This document shows positions 17,172 through 34,045 of a DNA stretch of 64,000 bases, one piece after another. How positions within the stretch are numbered: position 1 is the first letter of the stretch; every line of letters begins with the position of its first letter. Below the pieces are notes generated by a model, which worked only from the letters and a program-made list of their open reading frames with translations, searched no databases and was not told the origin of the DNA. Both the position numbers and the translations under genes were made by a program. Source of the stretch: Croceicoccus bisphenolivorans (GTDB taxonomy: Bacteria > Pseudomonadota > Alphaproteobacteria > Sphingomonadales > Sphingomonadaceae); contig NZ_LRSE01000009.1 in NCBI RefSeq assembly GCF_001634625.1, positions 1-64,000 of the forward strand, read 5' to 3'.

Positions 17172-18377
17172 ATGCTCGGTACCACCATCCTTCTGGCGAT
17201 CCGCGAGATCCGTCGACACATGCTGCGCAGTTTCCTGACGACGCTTGGCATCGTCATCGGCGTTGCGGCCGTGGTGACGATGGTGCAGCTCGGCAACGGA
17301 GCCACTGCGGCGGTGCAGCAGAACATATCGAGTCTGGGCGCGAATGTTCTCCAGGTCCGGCCCGGGCAGGGCTTCGGCCGTGGCGGTGGCGGTGCACAAC
17401 CGGCCAATTTCCGCGAAGAGGATGTTGAAGCGATCGCCAGCCAGATCGCAGGCGTTCGCGCCGTGGCGCCGCAGACAAGTGCGTCCGTGACGGCAGTCCA
17501 GAACGCTTCGAACTGGCAGACGACCCTGACCGGAACCACGGCCGATTACTTTACGGTGCAACAATGGAGCCTGCAGAGCGGACGAGTCTGGACCTCCGCA
17601 GAAGAGACGGCCGGCAAGGCTGTGTGCGTCATCGGCGAAACGGTGGCGGACAACCTCTTCCCGGGCAGCGACCCGATTGGCGGTAGTCTGCGCCTGAACA
17701 ACGTCACGTGCGATGTCATCGGGCTCCTCGTCTCCAAGGGGCAAGGCGGATTTCAGGATCAGGACGACACCGTCATCGCGCCGATCCGCATGGTGCAGCG
17801 CCGCTTCACGGGCAATCGCGAGGTCAGCAGCATCGCCGTTGCGATCGACGAGCGTTACGATGCCGACGCGGTGCAGGCCTCGATGAGCGAATTGTTACGC
17901 GAACGCCGACATATCGAACCAGGCGAAGATCAGGATTTCAACATCCTCGACACGGCGCAGATCAGCGAGGCGCTGACCAGCACGACGACGATTTTGACGA
18001 TGGTCATGGCTGCGGTTGCAGGCGTCAGCCTGTTGGTGGGCGGCATCGGCATCATGAACATCATGCTCGTTTCGGTAACCGAACGAACGCGCGAGATCGG
18101 TATCCGCCTCGCGATTGGCGCGGTGGGCAAGGAAGTGCTGACCCAGTTCCTGGTAGAGGCGATCGTTCTCGCCTGTATCGGCGGCTTTCTCGGCCTCTTG
18201 CTGGCGCTGGTCCTGACCGCTGCTGGCGCGACGCTGGTGCAGGTACCCTTCATGTTCGACGTGCAGATCAACCTGCTCGCATTCGGCTTCTCTGCCGCTA
18301 TCGGTGTCATATTCGGATATTTCCCGGCACGACGCGCAGCGGCTCTCAACCCGATCGATGCGTTACGTCACGAGTAG
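17172..18377 (+). CDS. ABC transporter permease, MacB/FtsX type
   Basis: 401 residues in the classic MacB membrane layout. An N-terminal helix (about 20-45) is followed by a large periplasmic domain (about 50-265). Three C-terminal helices form the FtsX domain, with the conserved GGIGIMNIMLVSVTERTREI stretch. The C-terminus ends ALNPIDALRHE, typical of these permeases. The ATPase is a separate subunit here, unlike in E. coli MacB, where it is fused. It is last in the operon; no clear terminator follows. Confidence 0.92.
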   Translation: MLGTTILLAIREIRRHMLRSFLTTLGIVIGVAAVVTMVQLGNGATAAVQQNISSLGANVLQVRPGQGFGRGGGGAQPANFREEDVEAIASQIAGVRAVAPQTSASVTAVQNASNWQTTLTGTTADYFTVQQWSLQSGRVWTSAEETAGKAVCVIGETVADNLFPGSDPIGGSLRLNNVTCDVIGLLVSKGQGGFQDQDDTVIAPIRMVQRRFTGNREVSSIAVAIDERYDADAVQASMSELLRERRHIEPGEDQDFNILDTAQISEALTSTTTILTMVMAAVAGVSLLVGGIGIMNIMLVSVTERTREIGIRLAIGAVGKEVLTQFLVEAIVLACIGGFLGLLLALVLTAAGATLVQVPFMFDVQINLLAFGFSAAIGVIFGYFPARRAAALNPIDALRHE

Positions 18378-18818
18378 GTAAATCAGACATGTATGACACG
18401 GAATCGAATTGATTGGTCTCAAGCCGAGTATTTGGACTTGTCATACCCGATGCGTGTGGGGAGAAGTGTTGGGCAATCCGTCAGAATGGGATATTAACAT
18501 ATATTTATCAACATTCTATCATTAATGTTGATCGGACTCCGTCTCCGCCATTGCTTAATCAGACCCCGTTGATTGGGTTAGCTCTTGCTCGAGCAGGCGC
18601 GCCGAGCGCGCGCACCTGTACCGGAACGCCAAGGTCTAAGGACCGCCCGGCAAACCACGACAGGCCGGACAACCTCCACTCCGACAAAGCATTGTCGTTC
18701 CTGAACGCTGTGCATGATCGCAGTTATGGCCGAAATGAAACGGCTGAAGACCGTGTTCATGGCGAAAGAGGCGAACATGGAACGCGACCGCCACGGCCGG
18801 ACGGACAGTTGATCCAGC
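18378..18818. other. Intergenic stretch of about 440 bases
   Basis: No supported gene. An open frame across 18413-18835 lacks a ribosome site and has poor codon use. A 28-codon frame at 18727-18813 (MAEMKRLKTVFMAKEANMER) has plausible codons but no ribosome site. The stretch is AT-rich near 18480-18535 and contains a palindrome listed separately. It marks the end of the accessory region. Confidence 0.5.
18507..18532. repeat. Perfect 9-bp inverted repeat in AT-rich DNA
   Basis: ATCAACATT (18507-18515) and AATGTTGAT (18524-18532) are perfect complements separated by 8 bases. The geometry is that of a dimeric repressor operator. As an RNA stem it would be weak and lacks a T-run, so a terminator is less likely. 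Confidence 0.5.
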
Positions 18819-19742
18819 CTAGCCGGATCGCCTGACGCAACGAAAGCCGATGTGGCTCGTCGAACTGTCGACGGCCTGCCCTTGCCGCGCTGCGGGGCGA
18901 TAGCGCTGGCAATAGTTTTCCGCGCAGAGATGCGATCCGCCCTTGGTAACCCTGCGTGGAATCTTCAGTTCGGGCGTCGCCCGGTCATAGCTTGCGCCCT
19001 TGGCCGGGCCGCGCGGATTGGCAATCACGCAGCAGGCATCGGCCTTTGCCTTCTTGGCTGGCACCGGGTCTGCGTACCAGTCCCTCGTCCATTCCCAGAC
19101 GTTGCCGATCATGTCGAACAAGCCATAGGCATTGGCCGGGAAGCTACCGACCGGACTGGTGCGTTCCCACCCATCTTCCAGCGTGTTGCCATGGGGGAAC
19201 GTGCCCTGAAAGTAATTGGCCATCATTCTGCCGCCCGGCGCCAATTCGTCACCCCACTGGTATTCGTGGCCATCGTCTTGCCCGCCGCGCGCGGCAAATT
19301 CCCACTCCGCCTCGGTCGGCAGCGCCTTGCCGGCCCACTTGGCGTAGGCTAGCGCGTCGGCGAACGTCACGTGAACGACGGGATGATCCTCCAACCCCGT
19401 GATCGAGCTGTCCGGTCCATGCGGATGCCGCCAGTCCGCGCCGAAGCTGAAGCTCCACCATTGCGTCCAGTCGTCCAGCGGCACCGCATGCGCGGGTGGC
19501 GTGAAGACGAGCGATCCGGGCTTGGCCAGCGCGGGGTCCATGCCGGGATAATCCTTGGGATCAGGCGGAATCTCGGCAAAGGTTACATGCCCGGTCGCCG
19601 CCACGAATTCGGCGAACTGCCGATTGGTGACCGGCGTCGCATCGATCCAGAACGGATCCACCTTCACCCGGCGCAGCGGACGCTCTTCCGGATAGAACGC
19701 GGTCGACCCCATGGTGAATATGCCGCCCGGTAGCCTGATCAT
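18819..19742 (-). CDS. Formylglycine-generating enzyme (sulfatase-activating)
   Basis: A 307-residue SUMF1/FGE-family protein covering the full fold, from MIRLPGGIFTMGS to HIGFRCVRRSG. The C-terminal motif GGSHLCAENYCQRYR holds both active-site cysteines (about C273 and C278), spaced as in true formylglycine-generating enzymes. Many bacterial look-alikes lack them. It should convert a sulfatase Cys to formylglycine using oxygen and copper. No signal peptide is visible, so it acts in the cytoplasm. No sulfatase gene lies in this window; the partner must be elsewhere. Confidence 0.85.
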   Translation of the reverse strand: MIRLPGGIFTMGSTAFYPEERPLRRVKVDPFWIDATPVTNRQFAEFVAATGHVTFAEIPPDPKDYPGMDPALAKPGSLVFTPPAHAVPLDDWTQWWSFSFGADWRHPHGPDSSITGLEDHPVVHVTFADALAYAKWAGKALPTEAEWEFAARGGQDDGHEYQWGDELAPGGRMMANYFQGTFPHGNTLEDGWERTSPVGSFPANAYGLFDMIGNVWEWTRDWYADPVPAKKAKADACCVIANPRGPAKGASYDRATPELKIPRRVTKGGSHLCAENYCQRYRPAARQGQAVDSSTSHIGFRCVRRSG

Positions 19743-19895
19743 GCCTTATGCTTTCCTGTCCTGCCGCGACCCTCGCCTAACGCGCCATGGTATAGAACGC
19801 CAGTGTGCGGCGCATCATCCGGCGTCGACGGGAAGGAACGCTGCAAGTGAAGATCGGACAACCGTGCCGGGTAAAAGACCTGCGGTCACACCTGA

Positions 19896-20138
19896 TCAGA
19901 GCACGCCGAGCACGACGCCGAGAACCGCGAGGAACAGCCCGCTTGCGATCAGGGTCCTGTGATGGCCGACATTGCCCTTGCGCAGGGCATCCACGCCCAT
20001 CAGGGCGACGAAAATGCCGATCGTGGCGAACACGATACCAAGCAGAACGAAAGGCGTAACCAGCATCGAGCGATGGTTACGTCGGCGGGTCGGAGTGTGC
20101 AATTGCCCATCGCTGACAGGAATGTCCATTACGGACAT
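19896..20138 (-). CDS. Small membrane protein of unknown function
   Basis: An 80-residue protein with a polar, Arg-rich front and two hydrophobic helices, at about 27-48 and 62-80. These are split by a short loop with DALRKGNVGHHR, and the C-terminus is FLAVLGVVLGVL. ATG 20138 is used; a GTG six bases upstream is possible. No family was recognised. It stands alone between the GGDEF-EAL gene and the FGE gene on the same strand. The 153 bases to the FGE start hold no other gene. Confidence 0.55.
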   Translation of the reverse strand: MSVMDIPVSDGQLHTPTRRRNHRSMLVTPFVLLGIVFATIGIFVALMGVDALRKGNVGHHRTLIASGLFLAVLGVVLGVL

Positions 20139-20185
20139 TGTCACGAGTGTCGCGACAAACCGCGGCTTTCGTCAGGTATTTTCAC

Positions 20186-22507
20186 CTAAGCCGCGTCGGA
20201 TATCGTGCCGTGGCTTTCGTCCGGTGGTTTGAACCACTTGTGCCGGTCCTCGTTAAAGGGCCTGCCGTCGCACAGCTCGTTCGCGTTTACCGGGTAGGAG
20301 ATGAGATAGCCCTGGATCTGGGTTATGCCCTCTGCGCGCAGCCAGTCGAGCTGGCTTTCACGCTCCACGCCTTCGGCCACGGTCGACATGCCCAGCGCGC
20401 CGGCCAGCTGCGTGATCGCGCGCACGATCGCCTGGCAGTCCTCCCGCATCTCGATTTCCTCGACAAAGCACTTGTCGATCTTGATCTTGTCGAAGGGGAA
20501 GCTGCGCAAGTAGTTGAGGGACGAATAACCGGTGCCGAAATCGTCGAGTGCGATGCGCATGCCCAGATTGCGGAATTCGTGCAGCATCGCCACGTTCCGC
20601 TCGCTGTCATGCATCAGCATGTTCTCTGTGATTTCCAGTTCGATCCGGCCCGGATCGATCTTCGTTGCACGGATTGCCTCGGTGATCGTGGGCAGCAGGC
20701 GAGGCGAGCGCATCTGCAGCGGCGAGAGGTTGATTGCCACGCGTTCCTTATCGGGCCATCCGGCGGCTTCGTGAATGGCGTTGCGGATGATCCATTCGCC
20801 CAGCGCCACGATCAGCCCGCTATCCTCGGCCAGCGGAATGAACTCTCCGGGCATGACTACGCCCCACACCGGGCTTTGCCACCGCACGAGTGTTTCGAAG
20901 CCCACGGTCTTGCGCTGCGCCACGTCGTAGAGCGGTTGGTAATGCAGCGTGAACTCGTCGTTCTGGATCGCGGTCTTCAGGTCGGCCTCAAGCTGGGCGC
21001 GTTCGCGGTCGCGCTCTTCCAGCCAGGGTTCGAATTCGGCAAAGGTGCCGCGGCCCAGCGCCTTTGCCGCATAGAGCGCAAGGTCCGCCTGCCGCAGCAG
21101 GTCATCCGGGCACGTCCGTACCCCTTCGCGGCATGGCTGGACATGGGCGATACCGACGCTGGTGCCGGTCGACAGCTTCTGGTCGTCAATGACAAAGGGC
21201 TGCTCCATCGCCGAAACGATGCGCTGGGCGACATGGGCGGCATCGGTCGCATCGGTCAGACGCGTGAGCAGAACGGCAAATTCGTCCCCGCCCAGCCGCG
21301 CGACGAGATCGTGCGATTTCACCGATTCGCCAATGCGCTTGGCCGCTTCGGTCAGCAGCCGGTCGCCGGTCGAATGGCCCCATGTGTCGTTGATCTGCTT
21401 GAAATGGTCGAGATCGAGGTAGAGCAGCGCCTGCCGCCCCTTCGTCTGCTTGCGCTCCAGCACCTCGCGCAGCGTCTCGCCAAACAGGAAGCGGTTGGCG
21501 ATACCGGTCAGCATATCGTGATGCGCCATGAAATTCATGCGCTCCACCGCTTGCCGCGTGTCGGTCGTGTCGCGGGCCACGCCGTGCATAGTACCGTCGT
21601 CCCAGCAATTTGCCGATAGCGACCACCAACGGGTCTCTCCATCCACGTTCAGGCTGATGGAAAGATCGCGGAACGGCTGGCGCACCAGCAGGCGGTGGGC
21701 CAGCAGTTCGCGCGCCGGCCCCGTATCGAACAGGGAAACCAGTTCGCGCCCCTCAAGGTCTTGTGGATCGCAACCCGCCGCCTCTCCGAAACGGTCGCAG
21801 ACCGAGACGAGGCAGGCCCCCTTGTCGACTTGCCAGAGCCAGTCGGCGCTCTGCGCTTCGTAGTCGTGCAGCAGCAGCTGGATCGTTTCGGCGCTTTCGG
21901 CCAGCTCGGCCTCACCCTCGAACTTGCGGCGATAGAGCCGGGCATCGTCGGAAATCCCGCGCATCAAGACGAGCGTAAGCGCGACGATCAGCGAGGCGGA
22001 AACGAGTTCGATCCCGCCGAGCAAGGCATAGCTGACGGCAAATCCGGTCAGCGATATGACCGCGACGAATATCACGCACACCTGCGGCATGGCGCGATAG
22101 TAGATCATCGATGCGGTGATGACGCCGGCGGCAAGCACGCTGAGCAGGTAGTGTTCGGCCCCCTGGGCAAAGATCGCGAACATGTAGATGCCGACGCCCC
22201 AGCCAAGACTGTCGGCAACGCCCAGACCGACCATGTAGCGCCGCTGCCTGCGGAAATATTCAAGATCGATCGTTTCCGGGGTGAAGCGGCGCACGACTTC
22301 CACGCGGGCAAGGCTGACGGCCAGCATGAAGCCCAGCCATGCGAATTGGGCCAGCACGCCGTTGCCGCCCAGCCGGATCACACAAGTGACGAATGCGCCA
22401 AACGCGGACGTCGCGGCAGCGAGCTGGCCTCGCTCCGCATAGTCCTGCAGGCGCCGCGTCAGCAGGTAATCGGCGCGGCCGAAGAGGGCAGCCTGTCTGC
22501 CTCCCAT
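20186..22507 (-). CDS. Membrane-bound GGDEF-EAL protein (cyclic di-GMP turnover)
   Basis: About 773 residues. Five or so N-terminal membrane helices (about 40-205) lead to a PAS-like segment (230-345). The GGDEF domain has intact RLGGDEFAVLL. The EAL domain carries ETL in place of EAL but keeps the catalytic NLSP, EITENML, DDFGTGYSSL, KIDK and AEGVE elements. Both cyclase and phosphodiesterase sites thus look usable. The inhibitory RxxD site before GGDEF reads KSHD. ATG 22507 is preferred: the longer frame to 22600 would start beside the rpoC terminator. It lies directly downstream of rpoC but is separated from it by that terminator. Confidence 0.87.
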   Translation of the reverse strand: MGGRQAALFGRADYLLTRRLQDYAERGQLAAATSAFGAFVTCVIRLGGNGVLAQFAWLGFMLAVSLARVEVVRRFTPETIDLEYFRRQRRYMVGLGVADSLGWGVGIYMFAIFAQGAEHYLLSVLAAGVITASMIYYRAMPQVCVIFVAVISLTGFAVSYALLGGIELVSASLIVALTLVLMRGISDDARLYRRKFEGEAELAESAETIQLLLHDYEAQSADWLWQVDKGACLVSVCDRFGEAAGCDPQDLEGRELVSLFDTGPARELLAHRLLVRQPFRDLSISLNVDGETRWWSLSANCWDDGTMHGVARDTTDTRQAVERMNFMAHHDMLTGIANRFLFGETLREVLERKQTKGRQALLYLDLDHFKQINDTWGHSTGDRLLTEAAKRIGESVKSHDLVARLGGDEFAVLLTRLTDATDAAHVAQRIVSAMEQPFVIDDQKLSTGTSVGIAHVQPCREGVRTCPDDLLRQADLALYAAKALGRGTFAEFEPWLEERDRERAQLEADLKTAIQNDEFTLHYQPLYDVAQRKTVGFETLVRWQSPVWGVVMPGEFIPLAEDSGLIVALGEWIIRNAIHEAAGWPDKERVAINLSPLQMRSPRLLPTITEAIRATKIDPGRIELEITENMLMHDSERNVAMLHEFRNLGMRIALDDFGTGYSSLNYLRSFPFDKIKIDKCFVEEIEMREDCQAIVRAITQLAGALGMSTVAEGVERESQLDWLRAEGITQIQGYLISYPVNANELCDGRPFNEDRHKWFKPPDESHGTISDAA

Positions 22508-22611
22508 GTGCTCACCCAGATCCTTTACCCCAAGTTCATGGAAAGGCGAGCCTAAAGGAAGGGGGTGAATCACTGGTAAACCACCCGCAGGCAGCAGCAC
22601 GTGTGTTGATT

Positions 22612-22650
22612 TTTCAAAGAAAAACCCCGCCGGATCGCTCCGGCGGGGTC
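22612..22650 (-). terminator. Intrinsic terminator of rpoBC
   Basis: On the minus strand ACCCCGCCGG pairs perfectly with CCGGCGGGGT (22624-22633 and 22640-22649, loop of 6). TTTTCTTTG follows. It lies 31 bases after the rpoC stop. Confidence 0.9.
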
Positions 22651-22680
22651 AATCTCAGGTCTGGACCGGTTTGGAGCCGA

Positions 22681-26997
<4,317 letters not shown>

Positions 26998-27070
26998 TTT
27001 TCAAATCCCTTAGGGGGGAAATCCATCAGCGAGTGAGTGGCGGGCAGGTCATCGACCCGCCCGCGTCAAC

Positions 27071-31234
<4,164 letters not shown>

Positions 31235-31508
31235 GAGGGTAGTGAGCCTCTTTTTGCTGCGAGCCCGATGGGCTTCGTGTTGTGCCGATTCGTTCGAGTC
31301 GATCTGCTCTCGACCCGCCGCCCCGGCAGGGGATTTCGTCGCACGCGTGCGATGATGCAGAAACGACAAAAGGCCGCAGGACAAGCGGGAATCCGCCCCT
31401 TTCGAGGTATTCCCGGCCCGCAGCCGTCGCGTCGCTTATGCAAGAACTCGGGCTTCCTTCCCGGGCCAGCCCCCGCGCCAGGGCCGCCTTGCTCGAAGCC
31501 TTCGAACG
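31235..31508 (-). promoter_or_regulatory. Long rpoB leader
   Basis: From the expected start near 31508 the rpoB message has about 270 untranslated bases. They are GC-rich with several potential stems, for example around CGCACGCGTGCG. No known riboswitch or leader peptide was recognised. Such length would allow attenuation or translational control of RNA polymerase synthesis. Confidence 0.45.
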
Positions 31509-31514
31509 AGGCCG

Positions 31515-31543
31515 CATATAGGAGTGGCGGGGCAGCGTGTCAA
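31515..31543 (-). promoter_or_regulatory. rpoBC promoter
   Basis: On the minus strand: TTGACA (31538-31543), a 17-base spacer, and TATATG (31515-31520). This is the best housekeeping-type promoter in the window, facing rpoB. Confidence 0.8.
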
Positions 31544-31647
31544 AGGGCGCGGAAAGCGAATCGGCACGCCGCACCGCGGGCCGGAAACGCGCCGGCGCGC
31601 GGAACGGGCATGCGCCAGACCGGATTTTTCGTAAAACAATCAGCGGC

Positions 31648-31664
31648 ATATCGTTTTTCGATAT
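31648..31664. promoter_or_regulatory. Candidate operator 1 of the DUF2975/HTH operon
   Basis: ATATCG (31648-31653) and CGATAT (31659-31664) form a perfect inverted repeat around TTTTT. The same half-sites recur at 31701-31710. It lies just upstream of the -35 box at 31672. Confidence 0.5.
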
Positions 31665-31671
31665 TTATTGA

Positions 31672-31700
31672 TTGACGATAAACGCGACTTGAATTATTGA
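31672..31700 (+). promoter_or_regulatory. Promoter of the small membrane-protein/HTH operon
   Basis: TTGACG (31672-31677), a 17-base spacer and TATTGA (31695-31700). It is flanked on both sides by ATATCG/CGATAT repeats, suggesting repression by the operon's own HTH protein. Confidence 0.65.
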
Positions 31701-31710
31701 ATATCGATAT
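31701..31710. promoter_or_regulatory. Candidate operator 2, palindrome at the transcription start
   Basis: ATATCGATAT is a perfect 10-bp palindrome directly after the -10 box. It shares both half-sites with the repeat at 31648-31664. A repressor bound here would block RNA polymerase. Confidence 0.5.
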
Positions 31711-31732
31711 CAAGCATATTGGAGTTCGAAAA

Positions 31733-31879
31733 ATGTCCACGCAATTGACCCGTTCCGCCGCCGCTTCCCTCGCCGTCCTGATCGCCCTTGCGCTCTGGGC
31801 TCCGACCGTGGCTCCCGTCGATTACACCCCGACCCAAGTTACCGGCGTCGCGACCATCGCCGCACCGGTTCTCGCCTGA
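31733..31879 (+). CDS. 48-residue membrane or exported small protein
   Basis: ATG 31733 follows TTGGAG at good spacing and is the first gene after the promoter at 31672. The protein has a short polar front, one hydrophobic helix (AASLAVLIALALWAPTVAP) and a Thr/Val/Ala-rich tail. It could be a signal peptide with a short mature part or a one-helix membrane protein. A 25-base gap leads to the DUF2975 gene, so the two are co-transcribed. No family was recognised. Confidence 0.55.
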   Translation: MSTQLTRSAAASLAVLIALALWAPTVAPVDYTPTQVTGVATIAAPVLA

Positions 31880-31904
31880 CGCATCCGACCAAGGGGACAA
31901 CGCC

Positions 31905-32432
31905 ATGACCACGTTTCGCAAGGATCCGCTGCTGAAAATCGCCAGTGTGCTGCTCTCTTTCATACAGACGGTGGTCGTCATCGCCGGCGTGGCGATCGTC
32001 GCGGCCTTGCCCACCATGCTCGTCATGAAGGGCTGGGTTATCGCGGAGATGGCCAGCGACAAAGTCCCGCCCGAGGCTTTCTGGGGCATCATGGGCCTGC
32101 TGGCCCTGATCCTTGTCTCGCTCGTCATGATCTGGTTCTTCGTCCGCCACTTGCGTCGTATCGTGATGACCGTGGCCGATGGCGACCCGTTCGTGCCGGT
32201 CAATGCCGATCGTCTGGCCGCAATGGCCTGGCTGTCGCTGGGCGCGTGGGTGGTGAACATCCCGACGCAGGCGCTGGGCAGCTGGCTCGAATCCGTGACC
32301 GAAGGCAGCAGCATCAACATCGGCGTCGGCGAAGACGGCACCAGCCTTGCAATGGTCCTCACGCTGTTCATCCTCGCCCGCGTCTTCCGCAAGGGGGCAG
32401 AGATGCGCGAAGATCTCGAAGGGACCGTGTGA
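31905..32432 (+). CDS. DUF2975-type membrane protein
   Basis: A 175-residue protein with four predicted helices (about 15-43, 60-82, 103-125, 145-163). The region between helices 2 and 3 has the family-style phrase DGDPFVPVNADRL. AAGGGGA precedes ATG 31905. Members of this group are regularly found beside a small Cro/CI-type HTH protein, as in the Bacillus yoaS/yozG arrangement. Here the HTH gene starts on the stop codon (TGATG). Function is unknown. Confidence 0.75.
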   Translation: MTTFRKDPLLKIASVLLSFIQTVVVIAGVAIVAALPTMLVMKGWVIAEMASDKVPPEAFWGIMGLLALILVSLVMIWFFVRHLRRIVMTVADGDPFVPVNADRLAAMAWLSLGAWVVNIPTQALGSWLESVTEGSSINIGVGEDGTSLAMVLTLFILARVFRKGAEMREDLEGTV

Positions 32433-32668
32433 TGCCCGCCGAAGAAGGAACCGCCATCGTCGTGAAGCTCGACGACCTGCTCTATGCCCGCCGCATGACC
32501 CTGACCGAACTGGCCGACCGCGTCGGACTGACGCTGGCCAACCTGTCGATCCTGAAGACCGGCAAGGCCAAGGCGATCCGCTTCTCCACGCTGGAGGCGA
32601 TCTGCCGCGAACTGGAATGCCAGCCCGGCGATCTGCTGGGGTATGAAGGGCAAGCGCCGGCCGGATGA
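32432..32668 (+). CDS. Small Cro/CI-type HTH regulator (YozG-like)
   Basis: A 78-residue protein, almost all of it one helix-turn-helix domain: LDDLLYARRMTLTELADRVG, then LTLANLSILKTGKAKAIRFS, then the conserved LEAICRELECQPGDLLGY. It starts at ATG 32432, overlapping the DUF2975 stop by one base. It most likely represses its own operon through the ATATCG/CGATAT repeats at 31648-31710. Confidence 0.85.
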   Translation: MPAEEGTAIVVKLDDLLYARRMTLTELADRVGLTLANLSILKTGKAKAIRFSTLEAICRELECQPGDLLGYEGQAPAG

Positions 32669-32682
32669 AAGTCACGTAAAAG

Positions 32683-32708
32683 TTGACTCTGCGCCCAAAC
32701 CGTATAGA
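32683..32708 (+). promoter_or_regulatory. Possible rplJL promoter
   Basis: TTGACT (32683-32688) and TATAGA (32703-32708) are separated by 14 bases. That is short for E. coli but within the range described for alphaproteobacterial housekeeping promoters. It lies 277 bases before rplJ. Confidence 0.45.
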
Positions 32709-32714
32709 GGCCCG

Positions 32715-32984
32715 CCGCGATGCCGGTGGGCCTTTACGGTTCCCGTCATCATCCGTCCGAGACAGTTGGTGACCGGAATATGCCGGTCTTAATTTCCAGC
32801 CTAGACGGGGAAACGAGATTTTTCGGACCTCACCCACGCGGTCAGGTTCCGTTTCGCGTCATTTTCAGACGCTCCTCCTTCCCTATCGAACGGACTCGCC
32901 CGCGTCGGAGCCAAGGCTTCGTCGTGGACACAATGAGCCGATCGCCTTGCCCCAAAGCGGGCGATCAAACGTGAAGGAGCAAAC
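32715..32984 (+). promoter_or_regulatory. rplJ leader, probable L10 autoregulatory region
   Basis: About 270 bases without a gene precede rplJ. They include a stem GACCGG (32771-32776) with CCGGTC (32783-32788). Ribosomal protein L10 (with L7/L12) is known to bind its own leader RNA and repress translation in many bacteria. Length and position fit, but I did not trace the conserved kink-turn fold. An open frame at 32720-32974 is not supported. Confidence 0.45.
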
Positions 32985-33500
32985 ATGGATCGTTCGCAAA
33001 AAGCCGATTCGGTCGCATCGCTCAACGCAACCTTCAACGAGGTGGGCGTGGTGGTCGTCACCCGCAACCTCGGCCTCTCGGTCGCCCAGTCGACCGAGCT
33101 GCGCTCGAAGATGCGTGAAGCCGGCGCGACTTACAAGGTTGCGAAGAACCGTCTTGCCAAGCGGGCGATCGTGGATACCGACTATGCCGGTATCGACGAT
33201 TTCCTGACCGGACCCACCGCGCTGGCGACTTCGGTCGACCCGGTTGCGGCGGCAAAGGTCGTCATCGATTTCGCCAAGACCACCGACAAGCTCGAGGTCG
33301 TTGGCGGTTCGATGGGTTCGCAGGTGCTCGATGCCGATGGTGTGAAGGCGCTCGCCTCCATGCCCTCGCTCGATGAACTGCGCGCCAAGCTGGTTGGCCT
33401 CGTCAACGCACCGGCGACGAAGATCGCCCAGCTGTCGACGGCACCCGCTGCCAAGCTTGCCCGTGTCTTCGGCGCATATGCCGCCAAGGACGCTGCATAA
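32985..33500 (+). CDS. rplJ: 50S ribosomal protein L10
   Basis: A 171-residue stalk-base protein. The N-terminal rRNA-binding domain ([33 protein letters not shown]) is complete, as is the C-terminal helix that carries L7/L12 dimers ([14 protein letters not shown]). GAAGGAG precedes ATG 32985. It is followed 71 bases later by rplL, the conserved pair. rplK-rplA do not precede it and rpoB does not follow it here. Confidence 0.98.
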   Translation: MDRSQKADSVASLNATFNEVGVVVVTRNLGLSVAQSTELRSKMREAGATYKVAKNRLAKRAIVDTDYAGIDDFLTGPTALATSVDPVAAAKVVIDFAKTTDKLEVVGGSMGSQVLDADGVKALASMPSLDELRAKLVGLVNAPATKIAQLSTAPAAKLARVFGAYAAKDAA

Positions 33501-33571
33501 GACGTTTCAAGCGATTTACCGGTGGACTGGCCGTTCGGCCCCATCGGGTATGAACTTAGGAGTGAATTGAA

Positions 33572-33949
33572 ATGGCTGATATCCAGAAGATCGTCGACGA
33601 ACTGTCGACCCTTACCGTTCTCGAAGCCGCAGAGCTGGCCAAGGCTCTTGAAGAAGCATGGGGCGTTTCCGCCGCTGCTGCTGTTGCCGTTGCTGCACCT
33701 GCTGGTGGTGGCGACGCTGGCGCCGCTGCTGAAGAGAAGGACGAATTCGACGTCATTCTCACCGGCGACGGTGGCAAGAAGATCCAGGTCATCAAGGAAG
33801 TCCGCGCCATCACCGGCCTGGGCCTCGCAGAAGCCAAGGGTCTTGTCGAAGGCGCGCCGAAGGCCGTCAAGGAAGGCGTGAACAAGGCGGAAGCCGAAGA
33901 GATCAAGGCCAAGATCGAAGCAGCCGGCGGTACCGTTGAGCTGAAGTAA
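33572..33949 (+). CDS. rplL: 50S ribosomal protein L7/L12
   Basis: A 125-residue stalk protein. It has an N-terminal dimerisation domain ([20 protein letters not shown]) and an Ala/Gly hinge (about 40-52). The C-terminal factor-binding domain has [20 protein letters not shown] and ends [18 protein letters not shown] precedes ATG 33572. A strong terminator follows at 33988, closing the operon before any rpoB. Confidence 0.98.
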   Translation: MADIQKIVDELSTLTVLEAAELAKALEEAWGVSAAAAVAVAAPAGGGDAGAAAEEKDEFDVILTGDGGKKIQVIKEVRAITGLGLAEAKGLVEGAPKAVKEGVNKAEAEEIKAKIEAAGGTVELK

Positions 33950-33987
33950 GCTTTTCGCTTACCTTCGATCTCGCAAGAGATCACGCG

Positions 33988-34020
33988 AAAGGGCGGCTCC
34001 TAGCGGGGCCGCCCTTTTTC
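33988..34020 (+). terminator. Intrinsic terminator of rplJL
   Basis: GGGCGGC (33991-33997) pairs with GCCGCCC (34008-34014), followed by TTTTT. It lies about 40 bases after the rplL stop. Confidence 0.9.
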
Positions 34021-34045
34021 ATTGCCTGTCGCCGGTCTGGTCCGC

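Noticed and set aside
18727..18813. 28-codon frame with plausible codons
   Set aside because: No ribosome-binding site and nothing to support translation; noted only in the gap description.
18413..18835. Open frame of 140 codons after the efflux operon
   Set aside because: No ribosome site, AT-rich non-coding start and no recognisable protein pattern.
20138..21619. Plus-strand open frame opposite the GGDEF-EAL gene
   Set aside because: Shadow of a gene with intact catalytic motifs on the minus strand.
32720..32974. Open frame in the rplJ leader
   Set aside because: Composition is not protein-like and the region is best explained as the rplJ leader RNA.
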